Source of the DNA: Penium margaritaceum
Taxonomy: Eukaryota > Streptophyta > Zygnematophyceae > Desmidiales > Peniaceae
NCBI GenBank assembly: GCA_023375785.1
Contig: SZWC01006680.1
Coordinates: 1-64,000 of the forward strand
DNA: 64,000 nucleotides
Direction of reading: 5' to 3'
Positions 40,360 to 53,214 of the stretch are shown here, piece by piece (positions within the stretch are counted from its first letter, which is position 1; the number at the start of each line of letters is the position of its first letter). Below the pieces are notes generated by a model. It was given only the letters and a program-made list of their open reading frames with translations. It searched no databases and was not told the DNA's origin. The translations under genes and the position numbers were made by a program.

Positions 40360-42900
40360 AGTTGTGCAAAACCTTTTTTTCATAGATGTTGTGCATAAAA
40401 TTTGTGGATAAACTTTGTGCATAACTTTTGTGCATAAAATTTGTGCATAAACTTTGTGCATAACCTTTGTGCATAAACTTTGTGCATAAACGTTGTGCAT
40501 AAACGTAGTGCATAAACGTTTTGCATAAACTTTGTGCATAAAATTTGTGCATAAACGTTGTGCATAAGCTTTGTGCATAAAAGTTGTGCATAAACTATGT
40601 GCATAAACGTTGTGTATAAACTTTGTGCATAAACGTTGTGCACAAACTTTGTGCATAAGCTTTGTACATAAACTTTGAGCATAAACGTTGTGCGTTAACT
40701 TTGTGCATTAACATTGTGCATAAAGTTTTCGCAAAATCTTTGTTCAGAAACTTTGTGCATAACATTTGTGCATAACCTTTGTGCATAAACATTGCGCATA
40801 AAGGTTGTAAAGAAACTTTGTGCATAAACGTTTTCCATAAACTTTGTGCATGGGCTTTGTGCATAAACTTTGTGCATAAACGTTGTGCAAAAACTTTGTG
40901 CATAAACTTTGTGCATAAACGTTGTGCATGAACTTCGTGCATTAACTTTGTGCATAAAAGTTCTGCATAAACGTTTTGCATAAACTTTGTGCATAAACGT
41001 TGTGCATAAACTTTCTGCATAAACTTTCTGCATAAACTTTCTGCTTAAACTTGGTGTATAAACCTTGTGCATAACATTTGTGCATATATTATGTGCATAA
41101 ACATTGTGCATAAACTTTGTGCATAAAGGTTGTGCATAAATGCTGTGCACAAACTTTGTGCATAAACTTTGTAAAGAAACTTTGTGCAGAAACATTGTGC
41201 AAAAACTTTGTGCATGACGTTTGTGCAGAAACTTTGTGCATAAACTTTGTGCATAAGCGTTGTGCATAAACTTTGTGCATAAACTTTGTGCATTAACTTT
41301 GTGCATAAACTTTCTGCGTAAACGTTTTGCATAGACTTTGTGCATGAACGTTGTGCATTAACTTTCTGCATAAACTTGGTGAATAAACTTTGTGCATACA
41401 ATTTGTGCATAAATTCTGTGCATATACTTTGTGCATAAACTTTGTGCATAAACGTTGTGCATAAACTTTGTGCATAACATTTGGGGATAAACGTTTTTTG
41501 CTGGAAACTTTGTGCATGAACTTTGTGCATAAACTTTGTGCATACAATTCGTGCATTAACGTTGTGCACAAACTTTGTGCATAAACTTTGCGCATAAACT
41601 CTTTCCATACACTTTGTGCCTAAACTTTTTTTCATAAACTTTGTGCACAAAAGTTGTGCACGAACTTTGTGCATAAACTATAAGTGTAAGAGTCTGCATA
41701 AACTTTGTGCATAATGATTGTGCAACAACTGTGTGCATAAAGGTTAAGCATCAAGTCTGTGCATACACTTTGTGCATAAACGTTGTGCATGAACTTTGTG
41801 CATAAACTATGTGCATAAAATTTGTGCATAAACTTTGTAAAGAAACTTTGTGCATAAACTTTGTGCAGAAACGTTGTGCATAAACATTGCGCATACACTT
41901 TGTGCATAAACATTGTGCATAGATGATGTGCATAAATGTTGTGCATAAACTTTGTGCACAAAACGTTGTGCATTAACTCTGTGCATAAACGTTGTGCATA
42001 AACGTTTTGCATAAACTTTGTGCATAAACCTTGTGCAGAAACTTTGTGCATAAACTTGGTGAATAAACTTTGTGCATAGACTTTGTGCATAAGTTGTGTG
42101 CATAAACTTTGTGCATAAACTTTGTGCATAAACGTTGTGCACGAACTTTGTGCATAAACTTTGTGCATAAAATTTGGGCATAAACGTTTTGCTGGAAACT
42201 TTGTGCATATACTTTGTGCATAACATTTGTGCATAAAATTCGTGCATAAACTTTGTATATAGAGTTTGTGCATAAACTTTGTGCATACAATTTGTGCATA
42301 ACCATTGTGCATAGACTCTTTCCATAAAAGTTGTGCATAAACTTTGTGCATTAACTTTGTGCACAGACATTGTGCATAAACGTTGTGCATAAACAATAAG
42401 CGTAAACGTTTTTCATAAACTTTGTGCATAATTGTTGTGCAACAACTGTGTGCATAAAGGTTGTGCATCAAGTTTGTGCATACACTTTGTGCATCAACGT
42501 TGTGCATGAATTTTGTGCATAAACTTTGTGCATAACATTTGTGCATAAACTTTGTGCATCAACATTGTGCATAAACTCTGTGCATAAACTTTGTGTATGA
42601 ACTTTGTGCAAAAACTTTGTGCAAAAACTTTGTGCATAAACTTTGTGCATAAACTTTATGCCTAAACTTTGTGCATAAACTTTGTGCATAAAGGTTGTGC
42701 AGAAATTCTGTGCATAAACGTTGTGCATAAACTTTGTGCATAAACGTTGTGCATAAATGTTTTGCATAAACTTTGTGCATAAAGTTTGTGCATAAACGTT
42801 GTGCATAAAACTTGTGCATAAACTTTGTCCATAACATTTGTGCAGAAACTTTGTGCAGAAACTTTGTGCATTAAATTTGTGCATAAAGTTTGTGCATAAA
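40360..42900 (-). repeat. Block D, first copy of a ~2.97-kb-offset duplication
   Basis: Ordered private variants match 43340-45900. Anchor pairs are AAAACC plus a T-run (40368 and 43351), ATAAACGTTGTGCGTTAAC (40681 and 43651), ACGTTTTTTGCTGG (41491 and 44461) and TAAGTGTAAG (41681 and 44650). The three best anchors give offsets of 2,970, 2,970 and 2,969 bp. Further right, GTTTTGCTGGAAA (about 42185 and 45078) is offset by 2,892 bp, so one copy differs by six monomers. Confidence 0.85.
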
Positions 42901-43339
42901 CGTTGTGCATAAACATTTTTCATAAACTTTGTGCATGACGTTTGTGCATAACGTTTTTGCATAAACGTTGTGCATAAACTTTGTGCATAAACGTTGTGCA
43001 TGAACGTTGTGCATGAACTTTGTGCAGAAACTTTGTGCATAAACTTTGTGCATAAAAGTTTTGCATAAAAGTTGTGCATAAACTTTGTGCATAAACTTTG
43101 TGAATAAACGTTGTGCATAAACTTTGTGCATAAACATTGTGCATAACCTTTGTGCATAAACTTTGTGCATAACCTTTGTGAATAAACTTTGTGCAGAAAT
43201 TTTGTGCATAAACTTTGTTCATAAACTTTGTGCAGAATTTTTGTGGATAAACTGTGTGCATAACCTTTGTGCATAAACGTTGTGCATAAACGTTGTGCAT
43301 AAACTTTGTGCATAAACTTTGTGCATAACCTTTGTGCAT

Positions 43340-45900
43340 AAACGTTGTGCAAAACCTTTTTTTCATAAACGTTGTGCATAAAATCTGTTCATAAACGTTG
43401 TACAGAAATTTTGTGCATAAACTTTGTGCATAAACTTTGTGCATAACCTTTGTGCATAACCTTTGTGCATAAACGTTGTGCATAAACGTTTTGCATAAAC
43501 TTTGTGCATAAAATTTGTGCATAAACATTGTGCATAAGCTTTGTGCATAACATTTGTGCATAAACTATGTGCATAAAATTTGTGTATAAACTTTGTGCAT
43601 AAATTTTGTGCACAAACTTTGTGCACAAGCTTTGTGCATAAACTTTAAGCATAAACGTTGTGCGTTAACTTTGTGCATTAATGTCGTGCATAAAGTTTGT
43701 GCATAAATTTTGTTCAGAAACTTTGTGCATACTATTTGCGCATAAACTTTGTGCATAAACATTGTGCATAAATTTTGTAACGAAACTTTGTGCATAAAAT
43801 TTTTGCATAAACTTTGTGCATAAATTTTGTGCATAAACTTTGCGCATAAACTTTGTGCATAAACTTTGTGCATAAACGTTGTGCATAAAGTTTGTGCATA
43901 AACGTTCTGCATAAACGTTTTGCATAAACTTTGTGCATAATCGTTGTGCATAAGCTTTCTGCATAAACTTCGTGAATAAACTTTTGGCATAACATTTGTG
44001 CATATATTATGTGCATAAACTTTGTGCATAAACTTCGTGCATAAACTTTGTGCATAAACGTTGTGCATAAACGCTGTGCACAAACTTTGTGCATAAACTT
44101 TGTAAAGAAACTTTGTGAAAACACTTTGTGCATAACCTTTGTGCAGAAACTTTGTGAAAACACTTTGTGCATAACCTTTGTGCAGAAACGTTGTGCATAA
44201 ACTTTGTGCACAAACGTTGTGCATAAACTTTGTGCATAAATGTTGTGCATTAACTTTGTGCATAAACGTTCTGCATAAACGTTCTGCATAAACTTTGTGC
44301 ATAAAGGTTGTGCATAAACGTTCTGCATAAACTTGGTGAATAAACGTTGTGCATAGTATTTGTACATAAATTCTTTGCATAAACGTTATGCATAAGCTTT
44401 GTGCATAAACGTTGTGCATAAAATTTGTGCATAAACGTTGTGCATAACATTTGGGCATAAACGTTTTTTGCTGGAAACTTTGTGCATAGAATTTGTGCAT
44501 AAAATTTGTGCATTAACTTTGTGCATAAACTTTGTCCATAAACTTAGTGCATAAACTCTTTCCATAATATTTGTGCCTCAACTTTGTGCATAAACTTTGT
44601 GCACAAACGTTGTGCATAAACGTTGTGCACGAACTTTGAGCATAAACTATAAGTGTAAGCGTTTTGCATAAACTTTGTGCATAATGGTTGTGCAACAACT
44701 GTGTGCATAAAGGTTGTGCATCAAGTTTGTGCATACACTTTGTGCATAAAAGTTGTGCATTAGCTTTGTGAATAAACTCTGTGCATAAAATTTGTGCATA
44801 AACTTTGTAAAGAAACTTTGTGCATAAACTTTGTGCAGAAACGTTGTGCATAAACTTTGCACATAAACTTTGTGCAGAAACTTTGTGCATAGACGATGTG
44901 CATAAATGTTGTGCATAAAGTTTGTGCACGAAACGTTGTGCATTAACTTTGTGCATAAACATTGTGCATAAACGTTTTGAATAAACTTTGTGCATAAACT
45001 GTGTGCATAAAATTTGTGCATAAACGTTGTGCATAAACGTTGTGCATAAACTTTGTGCGTATAATTTGGGCATAAACGTTTTGCTGGAAAATTTTGTACA
45101 TATACTTTGTGCATAACATTTGTGCATACAATTTGTGCATAAGCTTTATGCATAAATTTTGTGCATAAACTTTGTGCATAAAGGTTGTGCACAAACTCTG
45201 TGCATAAACGTTGTGCATGAACTTTGTGCATAAACGTTGTGCATACAATTTGTGCATAAACTTTGTGCATAAACGTTGTGCATAAACTCTGTGCATAAAT
45301 TTTGTGTATAAACTTTGTGCAAAAAACTTTGTGCAAAAACTTTGTGCATAAACTTTGTGCATAAACTTTATGCCTAGACATTGTGCATAAACTTTGTGCA
45401 TAAAGGTTGTGCACAAACTCTGTGCATAAACGTTGTGCATAAACCTTGTGCATAAACGTTGTGCATAAATGTTTTGCATAAACTTTGTGCATAAAGTTTG
45501 TGCATAACAATTGTGCATAAACTTTGTGCATAAAATTTGTCCATAACATTTGTGCAGAAGCTTTGTGCAGAAACTTTGTGCATAAACTTTGTGCATAAAA
45601 GTTGTGCATAAAAGGTGTGCATAAACTTTGTGCAGAAACTTCGTGATTAAACTTTGTACACAAAGGTTGTGCACAAACTCTGTGCATAAAGGTTGTGCAC
45701 AAACTCTGTGCATAAACGTTGTGCATAAACGTTGTGCATAAACGTTGTCCATAACATTTGTGCATAAAATTTGTGCATACCCTTTGTGAAAAGAACTTTG
45801 TGCAGAAATTTTCTGCATAAACTCTGTTCATAAACGTTGTGCAGAATTTTTGTGGATAAACTTTGTGCATAAACGTTTTTCAGAATGTTTGTGCATCAAC
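43340..45900 (-). repeat. Block D, second copy of the ~2.97-kb-offset duplication
   Basis: This is the tandem partner of 40360-42900, lying immediately after it. The T-run monomer, the GTGCGTTAACTTTGTGC string, the GCTGGAAAC monomer and the GTGCAACAACTGTGTGC string all recur in the same order. The block also holds a short internal repeat, GTGAAAACACTTTGTGC, seen twice at about 44115 and 44155. Confidence 0.85.
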
Positions 45901-48900
45901 TTTGTGCATAGGATTTGTGCATAACCTTTGTGCATAAACGTTGTGCACAAACTTTGTGCATAAATGCTGCGAAAGAACTTTGTGCATAAACTTTGTACAT
46001 ACACTTTGTGGATAAACTTTGTGCAGAAACTGTGTGCATAAACTTTGTGCATAAACGTTGTGCATACACTTTGTGCATAAACTTTGTGCATAATCTTTGT
46101 GCATACATTTTGTGCATAAATGTTGTGCATAACCTTTGTGCATAAACGTTGTGCATAAACTTTGTGCAGAAACTGTGTGCATAGACTTTGTGGATAAACG
46201 TTGTGCATATACTTTGTGCATAAACTTTGTGCATAAACTTTGTGTATAAACTTTGTACAGAATTTTTGTGCATAAACATTTTTCAGAAACTTTGTGCATA
46301 ACCTTTGTGCATTAAATGTGTGCATAAACGTTGTGCATAAACTTTGTGCATTAACTTTGTGCTTAACCTTTGTGCATAAAATTTGAGGATAAACGTTGTG
46401 CGTTAACTTTGTGCATAAACGATGTGCATAAACCTTGTGCATAAACTTTGTTCAGAAACGTTTGTGCATAAAATTTGTGCATAAACGTTGTGCATAACCT
46501 TTGTGCATAAATTTTGTGCATAAACTCTGTGAATAAACTTTGTGCAGAAATTTTGTGCATAAACTTTGTTCATAAACGTTGTGCACAATTTTTGTGGATT
46601 AATTTTGTGCATAAACTTTGTGCATGAACTTTGTGCAGAATTGTCGTGCATAAACTTTGTGCATAAGATTTGTGCATACACTTTGTGCATAAACGTTGTG
46701 CATAAACTTTGTGCATAAACTTTGTGCAGACAATTTGTGCATACACTTTGTGCATAAACTTTGTGCAGAAACTGTGTGCAAAAACTTTGTGCATAAACGT
46801 TGTGCATAAACTTTGTGCATAACATTTGTGCATAAATTTTGTGCATAAACGTTGTGCATAACCTATGTGCATAAACTTTGTGCATAAACATTGTGCAGAA
46901 ACTGTGTGCATAAATTTTGTGCATAAACGTTGTGCATATACTTTGTGCATAAACTTTGTGCATAAACTTTGCGCATAAACTTTGTGCATAATCTTTGTGC
47001 ATAACCTTTGTGCATAAACATTGTGCATAACCTTTGTGCATAAACGTTGTGCATAAACTTTGTGTAAAAACTTTGTTTAGAAATTTTGTGCATAAACGCT
47101 GTTCATAAACGTTGTGCATAACCTTTGTGCATGAACTTTGTGCATACAATTTGTGGATAAACTTTGTGCATAAACGTTTTGCATAAAGTTTGTGCATAAA
47201 ATTTGTGCATGAATGTTGTGCATAAACTTTGTGCATATAATTTTTGCATAAACTTTGTGCATAAACTTTGTGCATAAACTTTGTGCATAAACTTTGTGCA
47301 TAAGCTTTGTGCATAAACTTTGAGCATAAACGTTGTGAGTTAACTTCTTGCATAAACTTTGTGCATAAACTTTGTGCATAAACTCTATTCAGAAACTTTG
47401 TGCATAAATTCGTGCATAAACTTTGTGCATAAACGTTGTATAAAAACGTTTTGCATAAACTTTGTGCATAAACGTTGTGCATAAAATTTGTGCATAAACT
47501 GTGTGCATAAACGTTGTGCATAAACTTTGTGCATAAAATTTGTGCATAAACGTTGTGCATGAACTTTGTGCATAAACTTTGTGCATAAACTTTGTGCATA
47601 AACATTGTGCATAAACGTTGTGCATAACCTTGGTGCATAAACTTTGTGCATAAACTTTGTGCATAAACTCTGTGCATAAACGTTTGTGCATAAACGTTGT
47701 GCATAAACTTTGTGCATAAAATTTGGGCATAAACGTTGTGCTTAAACTTTGTGCATAAACTTTGTGCATAAAATTTCTGCATAAACTGTTTGCATAAACT
47801 TTGTGCATAATGTTTGTGCATAAACGTTGTACATAAACTTTGTGCATAAACTTTCTGCATAAACTTTGTGCATATAATTTTTGCATAAACTTTATGCATA
47901 AACTTTGTGCAAAAACCTTGTGCATAAACGTTGTGCATATTCTTTGTGCATAAACGTTGTGCAAAAACGTTGTGCATAATCTTTGTGCACCAACTTTGTG
48001 CACAAACTCTGTGCATAAACTTTGTGCATAAACTTTGTGCATAAACTTTGTTCATAAAATTTGTGCATTAACTTTGTCCATAAAGTGTGCATACAAACGT
48101 TGTGCATAAACTTTGTGCAAAACCTTTGTGCATAAACTTTGTGCATAAACATTGTGCATAAACTCTGTGCATAAACTGTGTGCATAAACGTTGTGCATAA
48201 AAGTTGTGCTCAATCTTTGTGCATAAACTTTGTTCATAAACTTTGTGCATAAAATTTGTGCGTAAAAGTTGTGCATAAAATTTCTGCATAAAGTTCGTGC
48301 AGAATCTTTGTGCATAAACTCTGTGCATGTACTTTGTGCATAAACTTTGTGCATAAAATTTGTGAATAAAGTTTGTGCATAAACGTTTTGCACAAACATT
48401 GTCCATAAATTGTGTGCAGAAACTTTGTGCAGAAGCTTTGTGCATAAACATTGTGCATAAACTCTGTGCATAAAATTTGTGCATAAACTTTGTGCATAAA
48501 CTTAGTGCAGAAACTTTTTGCAGAAACTTTGTGCAGAAAATTTGTGCATAAACGTTGTGCAATGAATTTGTGCATAAACTTTGTGCATAAACTTTGTGCA
48601 TAAACTTTGTGCATAAACTGTGTGCATAACCTTTTTGCAGAAACTTTGTGCATAAACATTTTGCATAAACTTTGTGCATAAACGTTTTGCATAACCTTTG
48701 TGCATAAACATTGTTCATAAACTTTGTGCATAAACTTTGTGCATAAACTTTGTGCATACACTTTGTGCATTAACGTTTGGCAAAAACTTTGTGCATAAAA
48801 GTTGTGCACAATCTTTGAACATAACCTTTGTGCATACACTTTGTGCATAACTTTGTGCATAAACTTTGTGCATAAACGTTTTGCATAAACTTTGTGCATA

Positions 48901-49139
48901 ATATTTGTTCACAAATGATGTGCATAAACTTTGTGCATAAAGTTTGTGCATAAACATTGTGCATAAACGTTCTGCATAAACTTTGTGCATTAACTGTGTG
49001 TATAAACGTTGTGCATACAATTTGTGCATAAACGTTGTGCATAAACGTTGTACATAAACTTTGTGCATGACCTTTGTGCATGAACTTTGTGCATAAACCT
49101 TGGGCATAAACGTTGTGCATAAACGTTGTGCATAAATTT

Positions 49140-49960
49140 TGTGCATAAACGGCTTCCATAAACTTTGTGCATAAACTTTGTGCACAAACGTTTTTCATAA
49201 ACTTTGTGCATACCCTTTGTGCATAAACATTATGCATAAACGTTTTGCATAAACTTTGTGAATAAAAATTTTGCATAAACTTTGTGCACAAACGTTGTGC
49301 ATAAACGTTGTGCACAAACGTTGTGCACGAACTTTGTGCATAAACTTTGTGCATACAATTTGTGCATAATACTTGTGCACAAACATTGTGCATAAACGTT
49401 GTGCATAAATGTTGTGCATGAACTTTGTGCATAAAATGTATGCATAAATGATGTGCATAAACGTTGTGCATAAACTGTGTGCATAAACGTTGTGCATGAA
49501 CATTGTGCATAAACTTTGTGTACAAACTTTGTGCATAATTTTTGTGCATAAACTTTGTGCACAAACTTTGTGCACAACCTTTGTGCATACAATTCGTGCA
49601 TAAACTGTGCGCATAACCTTTGTGCATAAAATTTGTGCATAAACATTGTGAATCAACGTTTTGCATAAACTTTGTGCATAAAATGTGTGCAGAAAATTTG
49701 TGCATAAACTTTGTGCATAAACGTTGTGCATGAACTTTTTGCATAAACTTTGTGCATAGACTTTTTGAATAAACGTTGTGCACAAACTTTGTGCATAAAC
49801 TTTGTGTATGAACATTGTGCATAGACTTTGTACATAACTTTGGGCAGAAACTTTGTGCATAAAATTTGTGCATAAACGTCGTGCATAAACTTTGTGCGTA
49901 AACTTTGTGCAGAAACGTTGTGCAGAACCTTTGTGTATAAACTTTGTGCATAAGCTTTGT
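49140..49960 (-). repeat. Block E, first copy of a ~2.5-kb-offset duplication
   Basis: Shared private variants with 51640-52300 include GCTTCCATAAAC versus ACTTCCATAAAC, GCATACCCTTTGTGC (TACCC at 49211 and 51704), GTGCATAATA(C/T)TTGTGCAC (near 49371 and 51903), AAATGTATGCATAAA and AATGTGTGCAGA (near 49683 and 52200). The offsets run from 2,493 to about 2,530 bp, so a few monomers differ between copies. Confidence 0.75.
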
Positions 49961-51639
49961 GCATGTACTTTGTGCATAAACAGTGTGCATAAACTTTGTG
50001 TGAAAACTTTGTGCATAAACATTCTGCATAAACGTTGTGCATAAACTTTGTGCATAAACTTTGTGCATAAACGTTGTGCATAAACTTTGTGCATAAACTT
50101 TGTGCATACAAGTCGTGCATGAACTTTGTGCATAAACTCTGTGCATAAAAGTTCTGCATAAAATTTGTGCATAAAAATTATGCATAAAGTTTTTGCATAA
50201 ATGTTTTCCATAAACTTTGTACATAAACGTTGTGCATAAACTTTCTGCATAAACTTTGTGCAAAAACGTTTTGCATAAACTTTGTGCATGAACTTTGTGC
50301 ATAGAGTTTTTGCATAAACGTTGTGCATAAACTTTGTGCATAAAGTTTGTGCATAAACGTTGTGCATACGCTTTGTGCATAACCTTTGTGCATAAACTTT
50401 GTGCATAAACTTTGTGCTTAAACATTGTGCATAAACGTTGTGCATAAACTTTGTGCATAAACTTTGTGCTAAAAGTTGTCCATAAACTTTGTGCATAAAT
50501 GTTTTCCATAAACTTTGTGCATAGGCTTTGTGCATAAACTTTGTGCATAAACGTTGTGCATAAACGATGTGCATAAACGCTGTGCATAAACGTTTTGCAT
50601 AATCTTTGTGCAGAAACTTTGTGCAGAAACATTTTGCAGAAACGTTGTGCATAAACTTTTTGCATAAGCTTTGTGCATTAACATTGTGCATAAGCTTTGT
50701 GCGTAGAGTTTGTACATAGACTTTGTGTATAAACGTTGTGCATAAACGTTGTGCATAAACGTTTTGCATAAACTTTGTGCATAAACCTTGAGCATAAATT
50801 TTGTGCAGAAATTTGTGCATAAACTTTCTGCGTAAACTTTGTGCATGAACTTTGTGCATAATCTTTGTGCATTAACTTTGTGCATAAAAGTTGTGCATTA
50901 CCTTTGTGCATAAACTTTGTGCAGAAACGTTGTGCATAATTTGTTTGCATAAAATTTGTCCATACACTTTGTACATAAACGTTGTGCATGAACTTTGTGC
51001 AGAAACTTTGTGCATAAACTTTGTGCAGGAATTTTATGCATAAACTTGGTGCATAAACATTGTTCATAGAATTTTTGAATAAACGTTGTGCACAAACATT
51101 GTGCATAAACTTTGTGCAAAAACTTTGTGCAGAAACGTTGTGTATTAACTTTGTGCATAAAGTTTGTGCAACATCTTTTTGCATAAACGTTGTGCATAAC
51201 CTTTGTACATCAACTTTGTGCATAAACGTTGTGCGTAACGCTTGTGCATAAACTCTGTGCATAAAATTTGTGCATAAACTTTGTGCATAAACTTTTTGCA
51301 TAAATATTGTGCATAACCTTTGTGCATAAACTGTGTGCATAACCTTTGTGCAGAAACTTTGTCCATAAACGTTTTGCATAATCTTTGTGCATAAACGTTT
51401 TGCTTAACCTTTATGCATAAACTTTGTGCATAAAATTTGTGCATAAAATTTGTTTATAAACTTTGTGCATAAACGTTGTGCATAAACTTTGTGCATAAAC
51501 TGTGTGCATAAACGTTGTGCATACAATTTGTGCATAAACGTTGTGCATAAACGTTGTACATAAACTTTGTGCATCAACTTTGTGCATGAAGTTTGTGCAT
51601 CAACCTTGGGCATAAACGTTGTGCATAAACGTTGTGCAT

Positions 51640-52300
51640 AAACGACTTCCATAAACTTTGTGCATAAACTTTGTGCATAAACATCTTTCATAAACTTTGT
51701 GCATACCCTTTGTGCATAAACATTGTGCATAAACGATTTGCATAAACATTGTGCATAAACATTTTGCATAAACTTTGTGCATAAACGTTGTGGATAAACT
51801 TTGTGATGCAACTTCGTGCATAAACTTTGTGCATAAACGTTGTGCATAAACTTTGTGCACAAAATTTGTGCATAAACTTTGTGCATACAATTTGTGCATA
51901 ATATTTGTGCACAAACTTTGTGCATAAACGTTGTGCATAAACTTTGTGCAAGAACTTTGTGCATAAAATGTATGCATAAACGTTGTGCATAAACGTTGTG
52001 CATAAACTGTGTGCATAAAAGTTGTGCATAAACATTTTGCATAAACTTTGTGTATAAACTTTGTGCATAAACTTTATGCAGAAACTTTCTGCATAACCTT
52101 TGTGCATAAAAATTGTGCATAAAGTGTGTGCATAACCTTTGTGCATAAACTTTGTGCATAAACATTGTGAATCAACGTTTTGCATAAACTTTCTGCATTA
52201 AATGTGTGCAGATAACTTGTGCATAAGCTTTGTGCATAAACTTTGTGCATAAACGTTGTGCAGAAACTTTGTGCATAAATGTTGTGCATATACTTTGAGC
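51640..52300 (-). repeat. Block E, second copy of the ~2.5-kb-offset duplication
   Basis: This is the partner of 49140-49960, with the same ordered marker monomers. Just before it, ACGTTGTACATAAACTTTG near 51551 is also shared with about 49042. Confidence 0.7.
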
Positions 52301-53214
52301 ATAAACTTTGTGCATAAACTTCGTGTATAAACTTTGTGCATAAACTGTGTGGATAAACTTTGTGCACAGACGTTGTGCATAAACTTTGTGCATAAGCGTT
52401 CTGTACAAACTGTGTGCATATACCTTGTGCATAAACTTTGTGCATTAAATTTGTGCATAAATATTGTGCATAAACATTGTCCATAACATTTTGCACAAAC
52501 TTTGTGCATAAACGTTGTGCATAAACTTTGCAAATAAACTTTGTGCATAGAATTTGTGCATAAACATTGTGTATAAACTTTGAGCAGAACCTTTCTGCGT
52601 AAACGTTGTGCATAAACTTTGTGCATAAACGCTGTGCATAAACTTTCCATGTAAACGGTGTGCATAAACTTTGTTCATAAACATTGTGCATAAAAATTGT
52701 GCATTAACTTTGTGCATAAACATTGTGGATACAGTTTGTGCATACCGTTTGTTCATAAACTTTATGCATAAACGTTGTGCAAAAACATTGTGCAGAAACC
52801 TTGTGCATACACTTTGTTCATAAACTTTGTGCATAAACTTTGTGCATATACTTTTTGCATAAATTCTGTGCATAAAAGTTGTGAAGAAACGTTGTGCATA
52901 AATGTTCTGCATAAACTTTGAGCATAAAATTTGTGCATAAATTTGTCCATAAACGTTTTGCATGAAGTTTGTGCATAAACTTTGTGCATATACGTTGTGC
53001 ATAATCTTTGTCCATAAACTTTGTGCATAAACTTTGTGCATAAACTTTGTGCATAATCTTTGTGCATAACAATTGTCCATAACCTTTGTCCATGAACTTT
53101 GTGCATTAACTTTGGGCATAAACTTTGTGCAGAAACGTTATGCATAAATTTTGTGCATAAAATTTGTGCATAAACGTTGTGCATAAACTTTGTGCATAAA
53201 CTTTGTGCATAAAC

